NCBI GenBank assembly: GCA_002454125.1
Contig: DKII01000164.1
Coordinates: 1,036 to 34,696 of the forward strand
Reading direction: 5' to 3'
Length of the DNA stretch: 33,661 nucleotides
DNA from: Novosphingobium sp. UBA6722
GTDB taxonomy: Bacteria > Pseudomonadota > Alphaproteobacteria > Sphingomonadales > Sphingomonadaceae
The position numbers and the translations under genes are program-made. How positions within the stretch are numbered: the first letter of the stretch is position 1; each line of letters opens with the position of its first letter. The notes beneath the pieces were generated by a model, which worked only from the letters and a program-made list of their open reading frames with translations, ran no database searches and was not told where the DNA came from. Below are positions 8,650-17,204 of the stretch, one piece after another.

Positions 8650-9260
8650 CGCGCCAGCGCGGCGGCGGAGCGGGCCGCCGCCTCGATCGCGGCGACATCA
8701 GGCTCACCCTTGCCGACCAGCCACGAACCGCCGCAGCACAGCACCGAATCCAGCGCCAGCCAGTCCGCCGCAGTCGCCGCCGTGATCCCGCCGGTTGGGC
8801 AGAAGCGGACCGAACCGAACGGCGCGGAGATCGCCTTGAGCGCCGGGATCCCGCCATTGGCTTCGGCCGGGAAGAACTTGAACCGGTCCAGCCCCAGGTC
8901 GAGCCCGCGCATGATGTCCGATGGCGTCGCAATACCCGGCAGGAACGGCACCTTGGCCGCCTCGGCCGCGCGGGCGAGACCCTTGGTCAGGCCGGGGGAA
9001 ACGATGAACTCACTGCCCGCCACAAGCGCATCGTCGAGCGCATATTCGTTGAGCACGGTGCCCGCCCCGACCACGGCCCCCGGCACGGTCTTCATCGCCC
9101 GGATCACATCGAGCGCGGCCGCGGTGCGCAGGGTCACTTCCAGCACGGGCAGGCCGCCGCGCACCAGGGCTTCGGCCACGGGCACGGCATGGGCCGCGTC
9201 CTCGATCACCAGCACCGGGATAACCGGGGCAAGACGCATGACCTCTTCAATCGACTTCAT
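8646..9260 (-). CDS. eda: 2-dehydro-3-deoxy-phosphogluconate (KDPG) aldolase
   Basis: A 204-residue class I aldolase that splits KDPG into pyruvate and glyceraldehyde-3-phosphate, the last specific step of the Entner-Doudoroff pathway. Glu41 in PVLEVTLRT and Schiff-base Lys128 in DRFKFFPAEANGG are the expected catalytic residues, and CPTGGIT near 155 is the phosphate-binding loop. Length matches the trimeric bacterial family. Both ends overlap neighbouring genes by ATGA (glk upstream, ppc-like downstream), so it sits inside a tightly coupled operon. Confidence 0.97.
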   Translation of the reverse strand: MKSIEEVMRLAPVIPVLVIEDAAHAVPVAEALVRGGLPVLEVTLRTAAALDVIRAMKTVPGAVVGAGTVLNEYALDDALVAGSEFIVSPGLTKGLARAAEAAKVPFLPGIATPSDIMRGLDLGLDRFKFFPAEANGGIPALKAISAPFGSVRFCPTGGITAATAADWLALDSVLCCGGSWLVGKGEPDVAAIEAAARSAAALAR

Positions 9261-10228
9261 GACAGATGTTCCGCTGCAAAGGCGGCCGCGGCCCCGTAGA
9301 GGCCGGGCTGGGGATGGGTGATGAGCTTGACCGGCAGGGCGCCCATCAGCTCGCTGAAGCGCCCCTTGGCGCGGAACCGCTCGGCAAAGCCGGAGCGGAG
9401 CAAGGTGTCGCGGATGCGCAGACCGAGGCCTCCGGCGATGACCACACCGCTGGCCCCCTGGGCCAGCGCAATGTCGCCAGCAACCGCGCCAAGCGAGAGG
9501 CAGAACCGGTCAACCGCAGCAGCGGCCAGGCTGTCTTCACCCGACAGACCAAGCTGCCACAAGGTCTTGTCATCGCTCGGCTGGATGGCGCGGCCTTCCA
9601 TGCCGGCCAGCGCCTCGTAAATGTCGACCAGGCCGGGGCCCGAGACCACCCGCTCAACCGAAACGCGGCGATAGCGCTGGCGCAGCCGGGCCAGGATCGC
9701 ATCCTCGATTGAATCGAGCGGGGCGAAGTCGATATGCCCACCCTCGGTCGGCTGGACCCGGTAGCCGCCCTGGCCATCGCGCCAAACATGCGCCACGCCA
9801 AGGCCGGTGCCGGGGCCGACGATCGAAAGGGTGCCACTGGCGGGCAGAGCCACTTCCGGTCCGGCGAGGTGGACGAAATGCTCTTCGCCCGCTCGGGCCA
9901 CAGCATGGCCGACCGCGCCAAAGTCGTTGACCACGGTATAGCGGCTGGCACCCAGCTTTTCGGGGATCAGTGCGGGGCGGATGATCCAGGGATTGTTGGT
10001 GAAGCGGATCACTTCGCCGCCGACCGGACCGGCCACCGCAATCGCCACGGCATTGGGCAGGCTGCCGCCCTGCATCCGGGCAAAATCCTCCCAGGCGGTC
10101 TGGAAGCTGGCGTGATCGCGGGTGTGCAGCGTTGCCGGTTCGCCCAGTTCAATGCTGCCATCCCCGGCCACCGTTGCCAGGGCAAAGCGCGCATGGGTCC
10201 CGCCGATATCGACCGTAACCAGCTGCAT
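9257..10228 (-). CDS. glk: glucokinase
   Basis: A 323-residue bacterial glucokinase (Glk family, PF02685 type) that makes glucose-6-phosphate, the substrate of the zwf product in the same operon. The N-terminus VDIGGTHARFAL is the phosphate-1 ATP-binding loop, GPGTGLGVA near residue 137 is the second glycine-rich motif, and EGGHIDFAP contains the sugar-contacting EGGH. Length is normal. The ATG shares its A with the edd stop (1-nt overlap) and its stop overlaps the eda start. Confidence 0.96.
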   Translation of the reverse strand: MQLVTVDIGGTHARFALATVAGDGSIELGEPATLHTRDHASFQTAWEDFARMQGGSLPNAVAIAVAGPVGGEVIRFTNNPWIIRPALIPEKLGASRYTVVNDFGAVGHAVARAGEEHFVHLAGPEVALPASGTLSIVGPGTGLGVAHVWRDGQGGYRVQPTEGGHIDFAPLDSIEDAILARLRQRYRRVSVERVVSGPGLVDIYEALAGMEGRAIQPSDDKTLWQLGLSGEDSLAAAAVDRFCLSLGAVAGDIALAQGASGVVIAGGLGLRIRDTLLRSGFAERFRAKGRFSELMGALPVKLITHPQPGLYGAAAAFAAEHLS

Positions 10229-12042
10229 CAGAGCCCGCCCTCGGCCAGCATCGCCGAACCGCCTAGCTCGGCCCCATCGGCAAAACGACGGAACATGCCG
10301 AACAGTTCGCGGCCCATGCCCATGGCCTCGGCCGGAGCGGTTGCGGGCTGGCGGGTGGAGAGATCGGCCAGCACTTCCAGGCTGCCGTCATGGCCGCACA
10401 GGCGGATCACGTCGCCATCCTGGACCACCGCCAGCGGGCCGCCGCCCAGCGCTTCGGGCGTCACGTGGATCGCCGCCGGGACCTTGCCCGAAGCGCCGCT
10501 CATCCGACCATCGGTCACCAGCGCGACGCGGAAGCCCTTGTCCTGCAGCACGCCCAGCGGTGGGGTCAGCTTGTGCAGTTCGGGCATGCCATTGGCGCGC
10601 GGGCCCTGGAAGCGGACCACCACGATCACATCGCGGTCAAGCTCACCCGCCTTGAACGCCGCCTGCACGGCTTCCTGGCTATCGAAGACGCGGCACTGTG
10701 CTTCGATTGTGTAGCGCCCGGGATCGACGGCAGAGGTCTTGAAAGTTCCGCGCCCCAGATTGCCGGTAACCAGGCGCATGCCGCCGTCCGGCTGGAACGG
10801 GGCGGCGACCGGGGCGAGGATCGTCTCGTCGCCGCTGGTTTCGGGGGCGGGCTGCCAGGTCAGCGCTTCGCCATCGAGCACTGGCTCTTCGGCATAGGCA
10901 CCCATTCCGCCCTCGGCCACGGTCAGGACATCGCCGTGAATCAGGCCGGCACCCAACAGCTCGCGCACGACATAGCCCATCCCGCCAGCAGCATGGAAAT
11001 GGTTCACATCGGCCGCGCCATTGGGATAGACCCGGGCGATCAACGGCACGGCGGCGGACAGCTCGTCGAGGTCCTGCCAGTCGAGTTTGATCCCAGCGGC
11101 GCGGGCCATGGCCGGCAGGTGCAGCGCATGGTTGGTCGATCCGCCAGTGGCGAGCAGGCCGACGCAGGCATTCACGATCGCTTTCTCATCGACCACCCGC
11201 GCCATCGGGCGATAGTCGCCGCCCTCCCGGCCGATCTCGGCGAGGCGGTGGACCGCCTTGCGGGTCAGTGCCGAACGCAGCGGGGTGTTCGGGGGCACGA
11301 AAGCAGAGCCGGGGACGTGAAGCCCCATCAGCTCCATCATCATCTGGTTGGAATTGGCTGTGCCATAGAAAGTGCAGGTGCCGGGCGAGTGATAGCTGGC
11401 GCTCTCGCTCTCGAGCAGGTCGGCGCGGGTCGCCTTGCCCTCGGCGTAGAGCTGGCGGACCTTCTGCTTTTCCTTGTTGGCGAGCCCCGAGGGCATCGGC
11501 CCGGAGGGCACGAACACCGCTGGCAGATAGCCAAAGCGCAGCGCGCCGATTACCTGGCCGGGCACGATCTTGTCGCAGATCCCCAGGATCGCCATGCCAT
11601 CGAACATCGCGTGGCTCATCGCGACGGCCGTGCTGAGCGCGATCACGTCGCGGCTGAACAGCGACAGCTCCATGCCGTCCTGGCCCTGGGTCACGCCATC
11701 GCACATCGCCGGAACGCCGCCCGCCACCTGGGCGGTTGCGCCGACTTCGCGGGCATAGAGCTTCATCGCCTCGGGATAGCGGCCATAGGGCTGATGGGCA
11801 GAGAGCATGTCGTTATAGGCGGTAACGATCGCCAGGTTCGCCCCGCGTCCGCTCTTGATCGCGCCCTTGTCCTCCAGCGCCGCGGCAAAGCCGTGCGCCA
11901 GGTTCGAACAGGACAGCGCATTGCGGTTCGGAAAGCGCTCCGCCTCGCGGTCCATCAGCTCAAGATAACGCCGGCGGCTGTCGGCCGACTTTTCGATGAT
12001 CCGCGCGGTCACGCGCTCGATCGCAGGGTGCAGATTACTCAT
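10228..12042 (-). CDS. edd: 6-phosphogluconate dehydratase
   Basis: A 604-residue member of the IlvD/Edd dehydratase family that converts 6-phosphogluconate to KDPG using an iron-sulfur cluster. The MAILGICDKIVPG block carries a cluster cysteine, ATGGSTNHALHLPA is a family signature, and VALVTDGRMSGASGKVPAAIHVTPEA is the conserved C-terminal region. The phosphogluconate-specific length (about 600 rather than about 560), the N-terminal extension and the position between zwf and eda favour Edd over IlvD. The start lies 8 nt inside the end of zwf. Confidence 0.97.
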   Translation of the reverse strand: MSNLHPAIERVTARIIEKSADSRRRYLELMDREAERFPNRNALSCSNLAHGFAAALEDKGAIKSGRGANLAIVTAYNDMLSAHQPYGRYPEAMKLYAREVGATAQVAGGVPAMCDGVTQGQDGMELSLFSRDVIALSTAVAMSHAMFDGMAILGICDKIVPGQVIGALRFGYLPAVFVPSGPMPSGLANKEKQKVRQLYAEGKATRADLLESESASYHSPGTCTFYGTANSNQMMMELMGLHVPGSAFVPPNTPLRSALTRKAVHRLAEIGREGGDYRPMARVVDEKAIVNACVGLLATGGSTNHALHLPAMARAAGIKLDWQDLDELSAAVPLIARVYPNGAADVNHFHAAGGMGYVVRELLGAGLIHGDVLTVAEGGMGAYAEEPVLDGEALTWQPAPETSGDETILAPVAAPFQPDGGMRLVTGNLGRGTFKTSAVDPGRYTIEAQCRVFDSQEAVQAAFKAGELDRDVIVVVRFQGPRANGMPELHKLTPPLGVLQDKGFRVALVTDGRMSGASGKVPAAIHVTPEALGGGPLAVVQDGDVIRLCGHDGSLEVLADLSTRQPATAPAEAMGMGRELFGMFRRFADGAELGGSAMLAEGGL

Positions 12043-13474
12043 GCCAGTGAACTCCGTCGCGCTCGGTCAGCGCAATTGCAGCCGAGGGTCCCCAGGTCCC
12101 GGCGGTGTAAGGTTTGGGTGCAACGCCATGTTCCGCCCACGAGGCACGAATCGCGTCGATCCAGTCCCACTGCGCTTCCACCTCGTCACGGCGGACGAAC
12201 AGGGTCTGGTCACCCTCGATCAGGTCGAGCAGCAGACGTTCATAGGCGATCCGCTTGGTCGGGCCGGCAAAGGCATCCTGCATCCGGATGTCGAGCGGCA
12301 CTTCGCGCAGGCGCAGCCCTTCACGGTCCAGCCCCGGCACCTTGGCCATCAGCGAGAGGGTGATGTTTTCTTCGGGCTGAATCCCGATCACCAGGCGGTT
12401 GGGTTCGCTGCGCGCGCCTTTCCCGGCGAAGATCGAGTGCGGCACGCGGCGGAACTGGACCACGATCTCGGTCCGGCGGGTCGGCAGGCGCTTACCGGTG
12501 CGCAGGTAAAACGGCACGCCCTTCCAGCGCCAGTTGTCGAGATGGGCCTTGATCGCGACGAAGGTTTCGGTGTCCGAATCCTTGCCCAGCTCCTCGTCAT
12601 AGCCCGGCACGGCCTGACCGCCGATTGCCCCGGCGCGGTACTGACCGGTGACGGTCTCTTCGGGACCGACGAGGCGGAGCGAGCGCAGCACCTTGACCTT
12701 TTCATCGCGCACGGCGGTGGCATCGAAGCTGCTCGGCGGCTCCATCGCCACCAGCGCCAGCAACTGGAGCATATGGTTCTGAACCATGTCGCGCAGTGCG
12801 CCGGCGCCGTCATAGAAGCCGACGCGGCCTTCGAGGCCCACGGTTTCGGCCACGGTGATCTGGACATGATCGATATGCGCCGCGTTCCACAGCGGCTCGA
12901 ACAGGATATTGGCAAAGCGCAGCGCCAGCAGGTTCTGGACCGTTTCCTTGCCGAGGTAGTGGTCAATCCGGAAGATCTGCTCCTCGCGGAAGGCGCTGGC
13001 CACGGCATCGTTGATCTGGCGGCTGGTTTCGAGATCGGTGCCGAGCGGCTTTTCGAGGCCGATCCGCGCCTTTTCGCTGGCCAGGCCCGAGGCGGCGAGG
13101 CCGGCGATGGTCGGCTCGAACAGCGCCGGTGCGGTCGACAGGAAGATCGCCAGTCCTTCGTCGACCGGGCCGACCTTTTGCGCCAGCGCGGCATAGCCGG
13201 CCTGGTCGGTCGCATCGAGCGGCTGGTAATGCAGGCGGTTGAGGAAGGTGCCCATCCCGCCGCGGCGCTCGGCCGGCAGGAACTTCTCCAGCGCAGCGCG
13301 CGCGAAGTTGCGATAGCCGGCATCGTCCATGTCCTGGCGGGCCGTGCCGATGATCCGCAGATCTTCGGCCACCAGCTTGTCGGCATGGAGCGCGCAGAGC
13401 GAGGGGAGCAGCATGCGCTGCGCCAGATCCCCGGTCGCGCCGAACAGCAGCAGGCTATCCGATCCGCGGTTCAT
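12035..13474 (-). CDS. zwf: glucose-6-phosphate 1-dehydrogenase
   Basis: A 479-residue enzyme that oxidises glucose-6-phosphate to 6-phosphogluconolactone with NAD(P)+. The Rossmann motif is FGATGDLAQR at 11-20, RIGLEKPLGTD lies at 137-147, and the substrate-binding signature RIDHYLGKE lies at 169-177. It is the first gene of the Entner-Doudoroff operon. GGGGAGG stands about nine bases before the ATG. Directly downstream is edd rather than pgl, which in many proteobacteria supplies the lactonase between these steps. Confidence 0.97.
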   Translation of the reverse strand: MNRGSDSLLLFGATGDLAQRMLLPSLCALHADKLVAEDLRIIGTARQDMDDAGYRNFARAALEKFLPAERRGGMGTFLNRLHYQPLDATDQAGYAALAQKVGPVDEGLAIFLSTAPALFEPTIAGLAASGLASEKARIGLEKPLGTDLETSRQINDAVASAFREEQIFRIDHYLGKETVQNLLALRFANILFEPLWNAAHIDHVQITVAETVGLEGRVGFYDGAGALRDMVQNHMLQLLALVAMEPPSSFDATAVRDEKVKVLRSLRLVGPEETVTGQYRAGAIGGQAVPGYDEELGKDSDTETFVAIKAHLDNWRWKGVPFYLRTGKRLPTRRTEIVVQFRRVPHSIFAGKGARSEPNRLVIGIQPEENITLSLMAKVPGLDREGLRLREVPLDIRMQDAFAGPTKRIAYERLLLDLIEGDQTLFVRRDEVEAQWDWIDAIRASWAEHGVAPKPYTAGTWGPSAAIALTERDGVHWHE

Positions 13475-13639
13475 GGTTCTGCGCCTCCCCTCGGGTCACG
13501 AAATTACGTCAAGCACGGTGCAGGATACCGGATTCGGTCCCCCGCGACGAGTTTGGCGTAGTGACCCCATACCACCCCCGCAACCCGCTGGGCGCTGGGA
13601 AAACGTATGCAGGCGTTGCAGCGCGCCGGGGCGCCGCGG
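13475..13639 (-). promoter_or_regulatory. leader and promoter region of the zwf operon
   Basis: This 165-base gap separates the SLOG-like gene from zwf and must hold any separate promoter for the zwf operon. I see a strong ribosome binding site (GGGGAGG) before zwf and an imperfect palindrome AACG-N2-TGCA-N2-CGTT at 13602-13617, similar in size to a LacI-type operator. No convincing -35/-10 pair stands out: TATCCT is a possible -10 but lacks a good partner. The palindrome is seen; its role is a guess. Confidence 0.35.
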
Positions 13640-15583
13640 TCAGACCGGCACGGCGATATGCTTGCCGCCGAAGACGGCCTGCCAGTTCTCGATCTCGCTC
13701 ACCACCACATCGTCGACGGCATGGGCCAGTTCGGAGACGCGGGCGTAGTCGATCCGGTCGTCCGGTGCAGAGAGCAGCAGGGCGATGCGCGAATGCAGCC
13801 CGTCAAGCTTGGCGGCGGTAACCTCGGAAATCGCGGCGAAGCGCTCGAAATCACCGAAATAGCGGATGCCGGCAATCGCGGCACCAAAGGTCGGTAGGGC
13901 GACGCCCAGGAAGGTGCCCGGCTTGGACAAGGCCTGCGGCCAGTCATGCGGCACCAGGCCCAGCACCGATCCCGCCTTGACCACCAGGTAGACCGTGACC
14001 GAGGCGACCGCGAGCTGGAACAGCCGGGTCGAGAAGGTATCGAGGTTGTGGTGGACCGCAGTCAGGCGGCGGGCCTTGCCCCAGTGGTAATCGCGCTGGC
14101 TAACGACATGGCGATCGATCAGGTCCGACAGCGCCTGGCGCAGATAGGCCGGGCTCAGCGCAATGCGCGGCAGGCCAACCGCCCGCAGCGCGCGGCGGGC
14201 GTGGTATTCGGGCCAGGCCACATCGGCCCCCTGCGGCCAGTGCCCCGGCGCGCGGGCCACGCCCAGCAGCAGCAGGATCGGCGCATGACGCAGGTATTCG
14301 GCAACCCGGCGGGTTTCAAACCAGCGCCCGTGCCAGCGCAGCCGGCTGCCGATGAAGGTAATCAGCAGGATGGTGGAGAGCAGCAGCAGTTCGGTGCTGG
14401 CAAACAGCCACTTGCGGTCTGACAGCCCGAGCGGATCGTACAGGATGCCCACCACCACCGCGAGCGCCGAGAAAACAAAGTTGGCGATCATCCCGCCGCG
14501 ATAGGCGTCTGACAGCCAGGCCGAAATCCCGTCGGTCCAGGCAAAGCGGCGCAGCACCTGGGCCTCGATCGCCGGGACCAGCTGCGGGTCGGCCCCCGGC
14601 AATGCACCGGCTAGCGTCAGCAGCGCCGCACCGCTGCCCGCCGCGATGGCCTCGGGCGTTTCATAGTGCTGGCGCAACGTCCGGAAACGCCGCCCCTCAC
14701 CCGCAAAGAGCACCTCGATCCGGCGATAGGCCGTGGCAAAGCGGCTGCTGTGCGGGCGCCAGCGCTCTGCGGCAAGACCGGGCGTGCGGTCCTCGCCAGG
14801 CGGTTGCAGCGCTGCGCCGACCAGTTCGGCCAGGGCTGCATCGCGCTGCGCGGGATCGGGCCGTTCGGACGCAGCCAGGGCTTCAGGCGCGCGCAGGATG
14901 TGCCAGTCTTCCGGGGAATTGGCATCGATCCAGATGACCGGCGCACCGTGCTCCAGCGCTTCGGATATGGTGTGGCCAGTGCCGCCCAGGAAGGCTCGGC
15001 TGACGCCGTCCCACACCCCGATCACCAGGTCGGACTGTTCGATCAGCACCCGCCCGGCCAGCGCCACCCGCGCCGAACAGCGCGCGGCAAAGGCCTGAGC
15101 GGCGTGGAGATCGGTGGGGGCGGCCAGCTTTTCCAGGAACAGGCGGTGGAGCAGCGTATCGCGCTCAGCCAGTTCGAACAGGCGGGCCGAAACCGCCAGT
15201 TCGCGGATCGCCTCGGCGCGGGCTTCGGTGGCAGGATCAGTGGCGCGCTGCCCGGCAGCAAGCGCCCGGCCATCGGCGACGGTTTCCGGCAGGGCATTGA
15301 TCGCGACATTGAGTTCGCGTCCGAACGGCAGCGGCGCGACCAGTTCCCAGCCGTGATCCAGGGCATGACGCGCGACAATCTGGTCAACTCCGTCGGTCAG
15401 CAGGCTGTGCAGCCGGATCGCCGCCGTTGCCGTTCCGGCAGCGGCTTCGATCTGGTCGAGAACTTCGACCAGCACGCGCTCGATCCGCTCACGATTGGCG
15501 CTGAAGGCGGCATTGCCAATGCGGTGACCGGTGACACCGATCGATAGCGAAAGCGGAGGCGGCGGAGGCGCGCTGATGGACAT
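13640..15583 (-). CDS. SLOG-like nucleotide-binding domain fused to a four-helix membrane region
   Basis: I recognise the architecture but know no named gene. From ATG 15583 it has 647 residues (a GTG at 15619 would add 12). The N-terminal half begins SIGVTGHR after a proline run and contains DLVIGVWDG and FLGGTGHTISEALEHGAPVIWID. This is the Rossmann-type pattern of the SLOG (LOG/DprA-like) superfamily, whose GGxGT-x-E loop binds nucleotides. The C-terminal half has four predicted transmembrane helices in two pairs (about 363-383 and 396-414; 521-544 and 556-575), resembling the SLATT/DUF4231-type 2TM effectors that accompany SLOG sensors in predicted conflict systems. No cyclase or CD-NTase gene is adjacent. 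It lies between outer-membrane genes and zwf. The SLOG call is fairly strong, the SLATT relation weaker, and the function unknown. Neither start has a good ribosome binding site. Confidence 0.7.
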   Translation of the reverse strand: MSISAPPPPPLSLSIGVTGHRIGNAAFSANRERIERVLVEVLDQIEAAAGTATAAIRLHSLLTDGVDQIVARHALDHGWELVAPLPFGRELNVAINALPETVADGRALAAGQRATDPATEARAEAIRELAVSARLFELAERDTLLHRLFLEKLAAPTDLHAAQAFAARCSARVALAGRVLIEQSDLVIGVWDGVSRAFLGGTGHTISEALEHGAPVIWIDANSPEDWHILRAPEALAASERPDPAQRDAALAELVGAALQPPGEDRTPGLAAERWRPHSSRFATAYRRIEVLFAGEGRRFRTLRQHYETPEAIAAGSGAALLTLAGALPGADPQLVPAIEAQVLRRFAWTDGISAWLSDAYRGGMIANFVFSALAVVVGILYDPLGLSDRKWLFASTELLLLSTILLITFIGSRLRWHGRWFETRRVAEYLRHAPILLLLGVARAPGHWPQGADVAWPEYHARRALRAVGLPRIALSPAYLRQALSDLIDRHVVSQRDYHWGKARRLTAVHHNLDTFSTRLFQLAVASVTVYLVVKAGSVLGLVPHDWPQALSKPGTFLGVALPTFGAAIAGIRYFGDFERFAAISEVTAAKLDGLHSRIALLLSAPDDRIDYARVSELAHAVDDVVVSEIENWQAVFGGKHIAVPV

Positions 15584-15697
15584 CGGGCGGTGGCAGACCT
15601 TTGGATTCAGGCGGAACACCTGCGTGTTTCCGACAATCCCCCGGCAATTGCAAAGCCGATTTGCGAGCCGCTTGTGGTCAGCCCTTGCTGGGCCTGC

Positions 15698-16372
15698 TCA
15701 GAAGTTGGCGCTGAGCGTCAGGTTGGCGGTGTGGTCGATCCGGTTTGGTCCGTTTCGCACAACGTACTGGTTGAGGTAACCAGGCTCGAGCGTGAACTTC
15801 TTGCCGACCGGGATCGCCACCCCGGCGAAGTTGCGCCACAGCCCCAGGCCATCGCGCTGGAAAGTGGTTTCGTTGAAGCCAATGAACGGCTCGGTCCAGG
15901 CAACCGCACGGACCTTGCCGGAGAGCGGCGCGGTCAGCCGCAGCTGCTGGCGCAGCCGCCAGCCGGTGCCATCCTGATTTTCGAAGAACCGCTGCTCAAA
16001 ACGGGTCCGTCCGGTCAGCGTGACGCCCTTGCCATCGCCGAGGAGGCGGAATGACAGCTGCTGATAGATCCGGTGCTCATGCGACTTCGCCGGACCAACC
16101 GGATCGGTCATGACATAGGCATAGCCAAGGTAAACCGTGGTGGTCTTGTCGAGCTTGTAGCCGATCGCCGGCCGGACCAGGAACTGCCCCAGACGCGAGG
16201 CATCGTTGGTGAAGCGCTCCTGCGCCTCAAGCCACAGCACCGCACCCTTGCCCAGATCGACCTGGGCAGTCTGGGCGAGCCAGATGTTGGTATCCTCGTC
16301 CGCTGCCTGCGCGGCGGTAGGCAAGACCAGGGCCGCAAGGGCGCCGGCAGCGACAAAGGCATTACGCAGCAT
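15698..16372 (-). CDS. DUF2490-type outer-membrane beta-strand protein
   Basis: A 224-residue secreted protein. The ATG at 16372 begins a clear signal peptide (MLRNAFVAAGALAALVLP, cleavage after AQA near residue 23) and follows GGGGGA; the longer open frame to 16435 lacks sense before it. The mature part is made of alternating amphipathic strands (for example RFTNDASRLGQFLVRPAIGYKL, HEHRIYQQLSFRL) and ends in a C-terminal Phe, as expected for an outer-membrane barrel. WLEAQERF and EHRIYQQL patterns match the DUF2490 family, whose function is unknown. It begins 26 nt after the OmpW-like gene and is probably co-transcribed with it. Confidence 0.75.
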   Translation of the reverse strand: MLRNAFVAAGALAALVLPTAAQAADEDTNIWLAQTAQVDLGKGAVLWLEAQERFTNDASRLGQFLVRPAIGYKLDKTTTVYLGYAYVMTDPVGPAKSHEHRIYQQLSFRLLGDGKGVTLTGRTRFEQRFFENQDGTGWRLRQQLRLTAPLSGKVRAVAWTEPFIGFNETTFQRDGLGLWRNFAGVAIPVGKKFTLEPGYLNQYVVRNGPNRIDHTANLTLSANF

Positions 16373-16398
16373 CTGGCTCAGTCCCCCATCTGGTAAGC

Positions 16399-17073
16399 TT
16401 AGAAGCGGTAGCTCAGACCGCCGCTGACGACCCACGGATCAAGCTTGTGCTTGGTCTGCAGCGCCAGGATGTTGCCGGCAAAGAAGCTGGCGGTGGTGCC
16501 GACGAAGTAGCGCTTGGCATCAAGGCTGAAGCCCAGGCCCTTGTCGTTGAGCGGCAGGTCGAGACCGGCCTGCAGCGCCAGACCGAACTCGTTCGACAGG
16601 TTGACGCGGGTCGCGCCAAGGCGCGCGGCATCGGCGCCTACGCCTTCGCTGAAGATGAAGAAGTGGGCCGGACCGGCGCCGATGTAAGGCTTCACCGCGC
16701 CCAGGTCGAAGTGGTACTTCAGCGTGACCGTGGCGGGCAGGATGATCGCATCGTTGACCAGCGCCGCGCCGGCCAGACCGCCCTTGCCGGTCACATCATG
16801 CGGCGTGACGCAGCAGATCGTCTCGACCGAGAAGTTCTTCGAGAAGAAGTATTCGACCGCCAGGGTTGGCACGACCGAATCGCTGGCCTGGCTGTCGCTG
16901 GTGGCCGGGGCGCCGACGAGGTTGGTGTTCACGGCGGTGATTTCGCCATTGGGCAGGACGCCAGTGGCGAAGGCCTTGATCTGGAGCTTGCCTTCGGAAT
17001 CGCCGGCATAGGCAGGAGCGGACAGGGCAAGGGTGCTCGCAGCCGCCAGGGCGGCGCAAATGCGCTTGGTCAT
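16399..17073 (-). CDS. OmpW-family outer-membrane protein
   Basis: A 224-residue protein with a signal peptide (cleavage after AYA at about 23) and an eight-strand barrel pattern. Family features are KLQIKAFATGVLPNG at the mature N-terminus, PTLAVEYFFSKNFSVE, LPATVTLKYHF, KPYIGAGPAHFFIF and a final GLSYRF with terminal Phe for barrel assembly. OmpW proteins form narrow hydrophobic channels for small nonpolar compounds. CC within the ETICC segment is unusual for an outer-membrane protein. It leads a two-gene unit with the DUF2490 gene. Confidence 0.88.
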   Translation of the reverse strand: MTKRICAALAAASTLALSAPAYAGDSEGKLQIKAFATGVLPNGEITAVNTNLVGAPATSDSQASDSVVPTLAVEYFFSKNFSVETICCVTPHDVTGKGGLAGAALVNDAIILPATVTLKYHFDLGAVKPYIGAGPAHFFIFSEGVGADAARLGATRVNLSNEFGLALQAGLDLPLNDKGLGFSLDAKRYFVGTTASFFAGNILALQTKHKLDPWVVSGGLSYRF

Positions 17074-17152
17074 GTGGGGATATCTCGCAGTTGGGAGGGA
17101 CGGGAGATTACAGCCTGCCGGGTCTGTTGCCCGGTCAGGAAAGGTGCGGGAA

Positions 17153-17189
17153 CAGGCGGCTGCCGGGATGGGGGGACAGCAGCCGCCTG
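17153..17189 (-). terminator. hairpin, possible terminator of the NTF2-like gene
   Basis: An 11-bp perfect stem (17153-17163 with 17179-17189, arm CAGGCGGCTGC) closes a 15-base loop. It lies 16 bases after the stop of the 17205-17801 gene, in the direction of its transcription. Only TT follows, so a classic U-tract is missing; intrinsic termination is plausible but not certain. Confidence 0.45.
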
Positions 17190-17204
17190 CCCGCGACCCT
17201 TCGC

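Noticed and set aside
10390..13561. Long plus-strand frames of 657 and 521 codons opposite edd and zwf
   Set aside because: They overlap each other and the certain genes edd and zwf, have no recognisable domain and show shadow-like composition.
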